Source: Burkholderia sp. Bp8963 (GTDB taxonomy: Bacteria; Pseudomonadota; Gammaproteobacteria; Burkholderiales; Burkholderiaceae). From it: 64,000 nucleotides of DNA. How positions within the stretch are numbered: position 1 is the first letter of the stretch; every line of letters starts with the position of its first letter. The stretch covers positions 1 to 64,000 of the forward strand of contig NZ_QTQP01000026.1 in the NCBI RefSeq assembly GCF_003854275.1. The letters are read 5' to 3'. The notes under the pieces are model-generated. The model did no database searches, was not told the DNA's origin, and saw only the letters and a program-made list of their open reading frames with translations. The translations under genes and the position numbers were made by a program. Below, in pieces: positions 1 to 6,810 of this stretch.

Positions 1-2
1 GC

Positions 3-128
3 GTCGCCTGGGGCCACGTCACGCTGCCGAACCTCAACGGCCGCGGCCGCTACGTGCGGATGTACGGCACGAAGCGCGCGACGCCGTGGGGCTACTCGCT
101 CGACGAGATGCAGGTGTGGGGGTCGTAG
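3..128 (+). CDS. C-terminal end of a discoidin (F5/8 type C) domain protein, cut by the window edge
   Basis: Frame 3 is open from the first base to TAG at 126-128 and gives 41 residues. The tail GRYVRMYGTKRATPWGYSLDEMQVWG matches in pattern the last strands of F5/8 type C (discoidin) carbohydrate-binding domains: a G-RYVR-G strand, then W-YS--E--V-G. Such domains usually sit at the C-terminus of secreted glycoside hydrolases or lectins. The catalytic part, if any, lies outside the window, so the enzyme class cannot be stated. The next gene runs convergently and starts its stop region 38 bases downstream. Confidence 0.6.
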   Translation, partial: VAWGHVTLPNLNGRGRYVRMYGTKRATPWGYSLDEMQVWGS

Positions 129-165
129 GCGAGTGACGAGGCCGAAGCGGGCGGGCGCGGCGGCA

Positions 166-1476
166 TCACTGATGATGCCGCACCCCCGACACGATCTCCT
201 GCTGCGACGCCTTGCGGCTCAGCAGCAGCGTCACGACTGCCGACAGCGCGAGCGTCCCCGCGACGACGTACAGCCCGGCCGCATACCCGCCCGTCACGTT
301 CTTCAGCCAGCCGATCGCGAACGGCCCGACGAACCCGCCGAGGTTGCCGATCGAGTTGATCATCGCGATCCCCGCGGCCGCGCCGGCCCCCGACAGGAAC
401 ATGCTCGGCATCGCCCACAGCGGCGCCTTCGCCGCGCTGATGCCGATGTTGACGACGACGAGCGCGAGCACGGTCAGCAGCGCGGTGCTCGCCTGCCCCG
501 CGAAGATGAAGCCGACGCACGCGAGCACGCACGGAATCACGACGTGCCACGTGCGCTCGCCGGTGCGATCCGAGTGCCGCGCCCAGACGATCATCGCGAC
601 AACAGCCGCGACGCTCGGAATCCCGGTGAGCAAGCCCGTCTGCAACGCGCTGAAGCCGAACTGCCGGACCATCAGCGGCGCCCACAGGCCGAGCGTGTAC
701 AGCCCCGCCGACGTGCCGAAGTAGATCAGCGCGAGCGCCAGCACGCGCGGGTCGCGCAGCGCCTGCCACGCGCCCGCTGTGTGCCCCGCATGCGCGTGAC
801 GCACATCGGCTTCGGCCTTCAGTTTCGCGATCAGCCAGTCGCGCTCGTCCGGCTGCAGCCATGCCGCTTGCGACGGCGCATCGGTCAGGCGCTTCAGCAC
901 GACGAAACCGAGCACGATCGCCGGCAGCGCCTGGAGGATGTACAGCATCTGCCAGTCCGCGAGCCCGAACATCGGCGGCAGCTGCATGATCGCGCCCGAC
1001 AGCGGCGAACCGATCGCGGTCGAGATCGGCGCGGCCGCCATGAACCACGCAGCGGCCACCGCGCGCTGCTTCGCGGGGAACCACAGGCTCAGGTACAGGA
1101 TGATGCCGGGAAAGAAGCCCGCCTCGGCGACGCCGAGCAGGAAGCGCAGCACGTAGAAGCTCGTCGGGCCGGCCGCGAACGCGGACACGGCCGACACGAG
1201 GCCCCACGTGATCATCACGCGCGCGATCCAGATCCGCGCGCCGACGCGATGCAGGATCAGGTTGGACGGCACTTCGAACAGGAAGTAGCCGACGAAGAAC
1301 AATCCGCCACCGAGCCCGAACGCGGTCGGCGACAGGCCGATCGCGTGGTTCATCGTCATTGCGGCGAAGCCGACGTTCACCCGGTCGAGAAAGCTGACGA
1401 AGTACAGCAGCATCACGAACGGAATGATGCGCGACATCAGTTTCCGCGCAACGCGGGATTCCAGGTTGGCCTGCAT
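166..1476 (-). CDS. ttuB: MFS transporter of the anion:cation symporter family, probable tartrate permease
   Basis: 436 residues with about 12 hydrophobic segments. The N-terminal pattern (FVSFLDRVNVGFAA, then GYFLFEVPSNLILHRVGAR) is typical of the ACS family of the major facilitator superfamily, which imports organic anions such as tartrate, phthalate and glucarate with protons. The start is fixed by a strong GGAGGAG ribosome site just upstream of ATG at 1476. It follows a tartrate dehydrogenase gene on the same strand, 94 bases away, and a divergent LysR gene. This matches the ttuA-ttuB-ttuC arrangement of tartrate utilisation. The substrate is inferred from the neighbours; the family assignment is firm. 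Confidence 0.8.
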   Translation of the reverse strand: MQANLESRVARKLMSRIIPFVMLLYFVSFLDRVNVGFAAMTMNHAIGLSPTAFGLGGGLFFVGYFLFEVPSNLILHRVGARIWIARVMITWGLVSAVSAFAAGPTSFYVLRFLLGVAEAGFFPGIILYLSLWFPAKQRAVAAAWFMAAAPISTAIGSPLSGAIMQLPPMFGLADWQMLYILQALPAIVLGFVVLKRLTDAPSQAAWLQPDERDWLIAKLKAEADVRHAHAGHTAGAWQALRDPRVLALALIYFGTSAGLYTLGLWAPLMVRQFGFSALQTGLLTGIPSVAAVVAMIVWARHSDRTGERTWHVVIPCVLACVGFIFAGQASTALLTVLALVVVNIGISAAKAPLWAMPSMFLSGAGAAAGIAMINSIGNLGGFVGPFAIGWLKNVTGGYAAGLYVVAGTLALSAVVTLLLSRKASQQEIVSGVRHHQ

Positions 1477-1570
1477 GTGTCTCCTCCTTCGAGGTCGAGC
1501 TGTGCTCTGTCTTCAAGTGCTGCGATCGATGCATCGAAACGCTCGACGCTTCGCACTGCAAACCGATCCG

Positions 1571-2653
1571 TCAGGCCGCTACCACCGCGTTCGCGACGCG
1601 CTCGCACACCGCCGCCGTCACCTGCGCGGTCGTTGCACTGCCGCCGAGATCGCGCGTGTGCAGCAACGGATCGGCCGTGACGGCTTCGATCGCGTGCATC
1701 ACGCGCGCGGCCGCTTCCGTTTCGCCGAGATGCTCGAGCAGCATCACGACCGACCAGAACGTGCCGATCGGATTCGCGAGCCCCTGGCCCATGATGTCGA
1801 ACGCAGAACCGTGGATCGGCTCGAACATCGACGGATAGCGGCGCTCCGGATCGATGTTGCCGGTCGGCGCGATGCCGAGGCTGCCCGCGAGCGCGGCCGC
1901 GAGATCGCTCAGGATGTCCGCGTGCAGGTTCGTCGCGACGATCGTGTCGAGCGTTGCAGGACGGTTGACCATCCGCGCGGTGGCCGCGTCGACGAGTTCC
2001 TTGTCCCACTTCACGTCGGGGAATTCCTGCGCGACCTCTTTCGCGATCTCGTCCCACATCACCATCGCGTGACGCTGCGCGTTGCTCTTCGTGATCACCG
2101 TCAGCAGCTTGCGCGGCCGCGACTGCGCAAGCCGGAACGCGAAGCGCATGATGCGTTCGACGCCGGCGCGCGTGAGGATCGACACATCGGTCGCGGCCTC
2201 CAGCGGATGGCCCTGGTGCACGCGGCCGCCAACGCCCGAATACTCGCCTTCCGAGTTCTCGCGGACGATCACCCAGTCGAGATCCGCCGGCTTGCAGCGC
2301 TTCAGCGGCGCGTCAATGCCGGGCAGGATGCGCGTCGGGCGCACGTTCGCGTACTGGTCGAGGCCCTGGCAGATCTTCAGGCGCAGACCCCACAGCGTGA
2401 CGTGGTCGGGCACGTTCGGATCGCCGGCCGAGCCGAACAGGATCGCGTCCTTGCCGCGCAGCGCATCGAGGCCGTCGGCGGGCATCATCGCGCCGTGCTC
2501 GCGGTAGTAGTCGGCGCCCCAGTCGAAATTCTCGAACTCGAACGCGAAATTCCGGCTGCCGCGCGCGAGCGCTTCCAGCACCTGCCGTCCGGCCGGCACG
2601 ACCTCCTTGCCAATGCCGTCGCCGGGTATCGTTGCGATGCGGTACGTCTTCAT
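1571..2653 (-). CDS. ttuC: Tartrate dehydrogenase/decarboxylase (isocitrate/isopropylmalate dehydrogenase family)
   Basis: 360 residues beginning MKTYRIATIPGDGIGKEV, the nucleotide-binding start of the beta-decarboxylating dehydrogenase family. Other family blocks are visible: WVIVRENSEGEYSG (substrate/metal region), VITKSNAQRHAM, and the adenine-binding EPIHGSAFDIMGQGLANPIG. The SGVGGRVHQG stretch fits tartrate/D-malate dehydrogenases rather than IMDH. It oxidises tartrate or D-malate with NAD and a divalent metal in the cytoplasm. The in-frame start at 2713 would add 20 atypical residues, so ATG at 2653 is preferred. It is co-oriented with the MFS gene and divergent from a LysR gene. Confidence 0.88.
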   Translation of the reverse strand: MKTYRIATIPGDGIGKEVVPAGRQVLEALARGSRNFAFEFENFDWGADYYREHGAMMPADGLDALRGKDAILFGSAGDPNVPDHVTLWGLRLKICQGLDQYANVRPTRILPGIDAPLKRCKPADLDWVIVRENSEGEYSGVGGRVHQGHPLEAATDVSILTRAGVERIMRFAFRLAQSRPRKLLTVITKSNAQRHAMVMWDEIAKEVAQEFPDVKWDKELVDAATARMVNRPATLDTIVATNLHADILSDLAAALAGSLGIAPTGNIDPERRYPSMFEPIHGSAFDIMGQGLANPIGTFWSVVMLLEHLGETEAAARVMHAIEAVTADPLLHTRDLGGSATTAQVTAAVCERVANAVVAA

Positions 2654-2746
2654 GTGTCCATCCTGGAATGAGCGTGATCGTGAACGCACTTTACTCAACT
2701 TGCAGCGCCACAACCGGTGCTAAACTCAAAGCATCTTTAACCTGAA

Positions 2747-2758
2747 TTCACAAGTGAA
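2747..2758. promoter_or_regulatory. Inverted repeat TTCAC-AA-GTGAA in the ttuC/LysR intergenic region
   Basis: A 5-bp inverted repeat with a 2-base centre lies three bases before the LysR start codon, in the 108-base divergent region. It has the size of half of a LysR-type operator and could serve autoregulation. This is inferred from position and symmetry only. Confidence 0.3.
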
Positions 2759-2761
2759 CCG

Positions 2762-3682
2762 ATGGTGGATACGGTCCAGCCGGCCGATCTCGGCTTCTTC
2801 TCGACGCTCGCCGCGTCGGGCAGCCTGAGCGCCGCCGCGCGCGAGCTCGGACTCACCGCGGCGGCCGTCAGCAAGCGGCTCACGCTGATGGAGCAGCGCG
2901 CGGGCGTGACGCTCGTGAACCGCACGACGCGGCGGATGATGCTGACGCCCGAGGGCGAGGTGTATCTGGAATACGCGCGCCGGATCCTCGACCAGGTGGA
3001 CGAGCTCGGCGAGCTGCTCGGCAGCGCGAAGCAGAACCCGAAAGGGCTGCTGCGCGTGAACGCGACGCTCGGCTTCGGGCGCAGCCACGTCGGCCCCGCG
3101 ATCTCCCGCTTCGTCGCACGCTATCCGGAAGTCGCGGTGCAATTGCAGCTGTCGGTAATGCCGCCGCCACTCACCGACGATGCATTCGACGTCTGCATCC
3201 GCTTCGGCGAGCCGCCCGACACGCGGGTCGTCGCGCGGCGGCTCGCGGCGAACCGCCGGCTGCTGTGCGCGGCGCCCGCGTACCTCGCGAAGCACGGGAT
3301 GCCGGCGACGCCGCACGACCTGACGCATCACAACTGCATCGGCATCCGCCAGGGCGACGAAGGGTACGGCATCTGGCGGCTGACGAGCGGCCGCGGCGCC
3401 GCGCGCAGGACCGAAGCCGTGCGCATCAACGGCAACCTGACCACCAACGACGGCGAGATCGCCGTCAAGTGGGCACTCGACGGGCACGGCATCCTGATGC
3501 GCGCGGAATGGGACATCAACGAGTACCTGGCCGACGGCCGTCTCGTCGTCGTGCTGCCCGACCACGAGACGCCGAGCGCGGATATCTACGCGGTCTATGC
3601 GCAGCGGCATCAGATGTCCGCGCGGATTCGCGCGTTCGTCGATTTTCTCGCGGTGGAGCTCGGACGGTCGCCGCAGGCGTAG
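2762..3682 (+). CDS. ttuA: LysR-type regulator of the tartrate genes
   Basis: 306 residues. The N-terminal winged helix is clear (FFSTLAASGSLSAAARELGLTAAAVSKRLTLME, then LVNRTTRRMMLTPEG) and a periplasmic-binding-protein-like effector domain follows from about residue 90. It is transcribed away from tartrate dehydrogenase across 108 bases, the usual layout for a LysR activator and its target. It most likely senses tartrate or a related hydroxyacid and controls the dehydrogenase and permease. No strong ribosome site precedes the ATG. Effector identity is inference. Confidence 0.85.
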   Translation: MVDTVQPADLGFFSTLAASGSLSAAARELGLTAAAVSKRLTLMEQRAGVTLVNRTTRRMMLTPEGEVYLEYARRILDQVDELGELLGSAKQNPKGLLRVNATLGFGRSHVGPAISRFVARYPEVAVQLQLSVMPPPLTDDAFDVCIRFGEPPDTRVVARRLAANRRLLCAAPAYLAKHGMPATPHDLTHHNCIGIRQGDEGYGIWRLTSGRGAARRTEAVRINGNLTTNDGEIAVKWALDGHGILMRAEWDINEYLADGRLVVVLPDHETPSADIYAVYAQRHQMSARIRAFVDFLAVELGRSPQA

Positions 3683-3788
3683 GCGGCGGTGGGCCGCCAA
3701 GCGGGTCAAGGTCAGGGCCAGGCTCCGGCAGCCGCGGATCGTTCGGCATACAATCAGGCGTTCGCGTCATCGCGTCCACGGAGCCGCC

Positions 3789-4415
3789 ATGTTCGACCTG
3801 ACCACGTTGACCACCTTCATCGCTGTCGTGCTGGGCCTGTTCCTGATCCCCGGCCCCGCCGTGCTGCTCGTGCTGAGCCGCACCGTGCAGGCCGGCCGCA
3901 AGACCGGCATCCTGACCGGCCTCGGCATCGCGAGCGGCGATTTCATCCATACGCTGTTCGCGGCCGTCGGGCTGTCCGCGCTGCTGATGACGTCGGCGCT
4001 CGCGTTCAACGTCGTCAAGCTGATCGGCGCCGCCTACCTGATCTATCTCGGCGTGCGCGCGCTGCTCGACAGGCCGGGCGATCCGTCGCTGCCGAAGGTA
4101 TCGCCCGTCACGCCGCTCATGGCCTATCTGCAGGCAATCCCCGCCGAAGTGCTGAATCCGAAGACCGCGCTGTTCTTCCTCGCGTTCATGCCGCAGTTCG
4201 TGCACCCCGAACGCGGCTCGACATTCGTGCAGTTCGCGGTGCTCGGGCTGATCTTCGTCGTGCTCAGTTCGCTCTATACGACGCTGATCGCGCTGTCGAT
4301 ACGCCCGCTCGGCCGCCTCGTGAAGCGCCTGTCGTGGCTCACGCGCTGGCAAGGAAAGATCGTCGGCACGATCTTCATTTCGCTCGGGCTGAAGGTCGCC
4401 ACGCAGCAGCGGTAA
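3789..4415 (+). CDS. LysE/RhtB family amino-acid exporter
   Basis: 208 residues, the usual size for the LysE superfamily, with about six hydrophobic segments. The N-terminal FLIPGPAVLLVLSRTVQAGRKTG is the family signature (PGPA-LLV---G---G). LNPKTALFFLAFMPQFV is the second conserved block. These inner-membrane proteins export amino acids or homoserine lactones. ATG at 3789 is chosen because translation upstream of it is low-complexity and the signature starts about 13 residues later. A TACAAT -10-like box lies at 3749-3754. The gene stands alone between two divergent or convergent units, and the substrate is unknown. Confidence 0.85.
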   Translation: MFDLTTLTTFIAVVLGLFLIPGPAVLLVLSRTVQAGRKTGILTGLGIASGDFIHTLFAAVGLSALLMTSALAFNVVKLIGAAYLIYLGVRALLDRPGDPSLPKVSPVTPLMAYLQAIPAEVLNPKTALFFLAFMPQFVHPERGSTFVQFAVLGLIFVVLSSLYTTLIALSIRPLGRLVKRLSWLTRWQGKIVGTIFISLGLKVATQQR

Positions 4416-4520
4416 ACGCCGAAGCAGTGCGCGCGGAGCATATCGCGCGCTTGCACATCCCTATCGAGCGGATGGACACGATCGACGATTCGCATGCCGA
4501 AAGGCTCGACGCGATGTCGC

Positions 4521-6140
4521 TTACCGCATGCCGTCCAGCACCTGCCGCACCCCGTCCCAGTCCAGCCCGAACCGCGCGAGATACTTGCGCAGCCGGTCCG
4601 CATCGTTCGGCTGCTTCTTGCCCTGCCTCGACACCGCGAACAGCGTGCGCCCCGCCTCCGACAAGCTCGCCGACACGCGGCACACATCCAGCACGCGCTC
4701 GAGCTGCACGCGGTCGAACAGGTCGAGTTCCGCCGCACGCATGCCCAGCGCCGCATCGACGAGCTCGCCTGACGTGCTCGCATTGTCCGCTGCGGACCAG
4801 GTGCGCGCGAGCCGCCCGACTTCTTGTTCGGCGATCGCGTCGGTGATGCGCCCCGCATCGGCGAGCGTCGCCATCCGCGTGACCGATGCCGACAGCTCGC
4901 GGAAATTGCCGGCCCAGGCCGCACGTGGCGACGCCGCGAACGCGAGGTAGCGCCGCCTCGCTTCGACGTTGAACCGCACCTGTTCACCCTGCTCGCGGCC
5001 GAAGCGGTCGAGTTCGAAATCGAGGTTCGGCTCGATGTCCTCGCGCCGCTCGGCGAGCCCCGGCAATTCATAGGTCCACAGGTTGATCCGCGCATACAAG
5101 TCCTCGCGGAACGTGCCGGCCGCCACCATCTGCCGCAGGTCGCGGTGCGTGCCCGCGATCAGTTCGAAGTCGCTCGCCGCCTCGACGTCCGCGCCGACCG
5201 GCAGGAACCGCTTCTCCTCGATCGCCTTCAGCAGCATCGCCTGCTCGTCGAGCCCGAGCTCGCCGATCTCGTCGAGAAACAGCAGCCCGCCGTCCGCCGC
5301 GCGCAGCAGGCCCGCGCGCGCGCTCTGCGCGCCGGTGAACGCGCCCTTCACGTGGCCGAACAGCGTCGACATCGCCGCATCGCCACGCAGCGTCGCGCAG
5401 TTGATCTCGATGAACGGCCCGGCCAGCCGATGACGGCCGCGCTTCAGCTCGTACACGCGCTTCGCGAGGAACGACTTGCCGGCGCCGGTCGGCCCGACGA
5501 GCAGCATCGGCGCGCGCGAGCGCACGGCCACGCGTTCGAGCTGCACGATCAGCGCATTGAAGCGCGCGTTGCGCGTCGCGATGCCCGCCTTCAGGAACGA
5601 CACCGTCTCGTCGCGCTCGCGCGTGAAGCGCTGCGCGATCCGGTTGTAGCGCGACAGGTCGAGATCGATCACCGACACCGTGCCGGGCCCGCTCGGCCCC
5701 TCGTCGGTCCGTTGCGGCGGCCCGGTCTGCACGAGCCGCGCGGGCAGGTAGCGTGCCTCCGCGAGCAGGAACCAGCAGATCTGCGCGACGTGCGTGCCGG
5801 TCGTGATGTGGATCAGGTAATCCTCACGGTCGAGATCGAACGGATACGCACGCGCATAGTCGTGCAGCGTCGCGTAGACCTCCTCGAAATCCCACGGATC
5901 GTGAATCGCGATCGGCGTGAGCCGTACGTCGGTGTGCGGCGACACCTGCGCGAGATCCTCCTTCACGCGGTTCGCGAGGCGCTCGTAGGTCGGCGGGTGC
6001 AGCAGTTCGAGCCGGTCGATCGGCAGCTCCGGCTGCTCGCACAAAGAAATCGTCGGCCGCCACTTGCGCCAGCGGCGCGGCGCGCGGCCGCCCTGGTCGA
6101 GCACGATGCCGAGGAAGCCGATCGCGACGGTCTTGCGCAT
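4521..6140 (-). CDS. rtcR: RtcR, sigma-54-dependent activator of the RNA-repair operon
   Basis: 539 residues, close to the usual RtcR length. Residues 1 to about 185 form the divergent CARF-type sensor (VAIGFLGIVLDQG, HITTGTHVAQICWFLL). The AAA+ domain has Walker A GPTGAGKS at 216-223, the sigma-54 contact loop GAFTGA at 266-271 and Walker B LLFLDE at 286-291. A C-terminal DNA-binding segment follows. In Salmonella, RtcR is switched on by broken tRNA ends bearing 2',3'-cyclic phosphate (established knowledge). It is divergent from the slipin-rtcB operon, which has a matching -24/-12 promoter. Confidence 0.93.
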   Translation of the reverse strand: MRKTVAIGFLGIVLDQGGRAPRRWRKWRPTISLCEQPELPIDRLELLHPPTYERLANRVKEDLAQVSPHTDVRLTPIAIHDPWDFEEVYATLHDYARAYPFDLDREDYLIHITTGTHVAQICWFLLAEARYLPARLVQTGPPQRTDEGPSGPGTVSVIDLDLSRYNRIAQRFTRERDETVSFLKAGIATRNARFNALIVQLERVAVRSRAPMLLVGPTGAGKSFLAKRVYELKRGRHRLAGPFIEINCATLRGDAAMSTLFGHVKGAFTGAQSARAGLLRAADGGLLFLDEIGELGLDEQAMLLKAIEEKRFLPVGADVEAASDFELIAGTHRDLRQMVAAGTFREDLYARINLWTYELPGLAERREDIEPNLDFELDRFGREQGEQVRFNVEARRRYLAFAASPRAAWAGNFRELSASVTRMATLADAGRITDAIAEQEVGRLARTWSAADNASTSGELVDAALGMRAAELDLFDRVQLERVLDVCRVSASLSEAGRTLFAVSRQGKKQPNDADRLRKYLARFGLDWDGVRQVLDGMR

Positions 6141-6240
6141 GTTTATCCAGATTTATAAACGATGATCCGATCGTATCAGAATTTGGCCATTTACCGACAC
6201 GCGCCGGACCGGCCGCACCCCATCCTCGAATAAACGTTTC
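6141..6240. promoter_or_regulatory. Candidate RtcR upstream activating sites
   Basis: An inverted repeat GTTTAT-N8-ATAAAC occupies 6141-6160, directly next to the rtcR start codon. The same ATAAAC word recurs at 6230-6235, inside the self-complementary AAACGTTT (6232-6239). These AT-rich elements stand out in GC-rich DNA and lie about 50-150 bases upstream of the sigma-54 promoter, where enhancer-binding proteins usually sit. The first site could also repress rtcR itself. Binding is inferred. Confidence 0.45.
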
Positions 6241-6289
6241 CGTTCAATATCAATGGGTTGAGAAATTTTTCGGCGCGTGGACGGGCCAC

Positions 6290-6305
6290 TGGCACGCTCC
6301 TCGCT
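6290..6305 (+). promoter_or_regulatory. Sigma-54 (-24/-12) promoter of the slipin-rtcB operon
   Basis: TGGCACGCTCCTCGCT matches the consensus TGGCACG-N4-TTGCW at all but one conserved position (TC for TT), with the required 12-base spacing between the GG and GC dinucleotides. Transcription would start near 6316. It faces the slipin and rtcB genes and is adjacent to divergent rtcR, an enhancer-binding protein with an intact GAFTGA loop. Confidence 0.85.
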
Positions 6306-6410
6306 AAATAGAAAGCGCCGGATGTCCCGCTGGCCCGCGAGCCAAGGTTCGCAAGCCTTGCTGGTGCGCCGCCGCCGAACCCCGTTCGTCGCGGCCGCGC
6401 ATGCCGCCAT

Positions 6411-6477
6411 GGACAGACGAAGGCAACTGGGCGCGCGTGGAGCGCCTCGTCCGGGTTCGATTCCCGGGGCGTCCACC
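6411..6477 (+). ncRNA. tRNA-like RNA 1 (D-arm-less)
   Basis: A perfect T-arm (CCGGG TTCGATT CCCGG, 6451-6467) is followed by a 7-base strand GGCGTCC, an A discriminator and CC. The anticodon-type arm is GGCGC-GCGTGGA-GCGCC (6430-6446), a 5-bp stem with exactly 7 loop bases. The 5' strand GGAC (6411-6414) pairs only with the outer four bases of the acceptor. The 15 bases at 6415-6429 do not form a D-stem. The loop has C rather than T at the position equivalent to 33. This is tRNA-shaped but not a normal tRNA. Confidence 0.55.
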
Positions 6478-6551
6478 TGTTCGATAGCTCATTCGGGTAG
6501 AGCAGTCGGCCACAAACCGACCGGTAGCGGGTTCGAATCCCGCTCGAACGC
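6478..6551 (+). ncRNA. tRNA-like RNA 2 (complete cloverleaf, pseudo-tRNA)
   Basis: All four arms pair. The acceptor TGTTCGA (6478-6484) pairs with TCGAACG (6544-6550) over 7 bp with one G-T end pair. The D-arm is GCTC-ATTCGGGTA-GAGC (6487-6503), the anticodon arm GTCGG-CCACAAA-CCGAC (6505-6521), the variable loop CGGTA, and the T-arm GCGGG-TTCGAAT-CCCGC (6527-6543). It departs from functional tRNAs in having C at position 33, an ACA triplet at 34-36, and CTGT where NCCA would be encoded. It starts one base after RNA 1 and lies inside the sigma-54 transcript. Confidence 0.75.
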
Positions 6552-6566
6552 TGTCCGCAAGGACAG
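6551..6566 (+). other. GNRA-tetraloop hairpin directly after tRNA-like RNA 2
   Basis: CTGTCC-GCAA-GGACAG is a perfect 6-bp stem closed by a GCAA tetraloop. Its first base doubles as the discriminator position of the preceding cloverleaf, so the two folds are stacked or mutually exclusive at the joint. GNRA loops often dock into receptors in structured RNAs. Confidence 0.6.
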
Positions 6567-6595
6567 TCTCGTTACGCAAAGCAGTACCCGCCGGC

Positions 6596-6613
6596 GCGGG
6601 CCGCGAGGCCCGC
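6596..6613 (+). other. Second GNRA-tetraloop hairpin in the leader
   Basis: GCGGGCC-GCGA-GGCCCGC forms a 7-bp perfect stem with a GCGA tetraloop, 30 bases after the first hairpin. In GC-rich DNA a single short hairpin is weak evidence, but two perfect GNRA-capped stems so close together argue for a structured RNA. Confidence 0.4.
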
Positions 6614-6810
6614 CGCGCGTCGGACCGGTCGCGGCTCCGCGCGAACGGCCGGGCGGCCGGACGGCCCGCGCAAACGCGCACGACGACGCCACGCTGCACG
6701 CGTCGCCGCGCGCACCCGTGCGGCGCGTCCGCCCTGCCCGCCCGCTCGCGTCGCGCCCCGATCCGCGCGACGCATGTCCGCCGGCGGACCATAATGAAAA
6801 GGACAAGAAT

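Larger units (their letters stand above)
6316..6810 (+). other. Long structured 5' leader of the slipin-rtcB transcript
   Basis: About 495 bases separate the predicted start site from the slipin ATG, with no convincing reading frame. It holds a CAAGG/CCTTG hairpin near 6344-6361, two tRNA-like folds (6411-6551) and two hairpins capped by GNRA tetraloops (6551-6566 and 6596-6613). The far 3' part (6620-6780) is very GC-rich and could fold further. In Salmonella, Y RNA-type noncoding RNAs lie near this operon type; here the noncoding content is tRNA-like instead. Confidence 0.6.

Noticed and set aside
6411..6551. Two ordinary tRNA genes
   Set aside because: Both lack T33; one lacks a D-arm and the other lacks an encoded CCA and has an ACA triplet that is not a normal bacterial anticodon. 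They are listed as tRNA-like RNAs instead.
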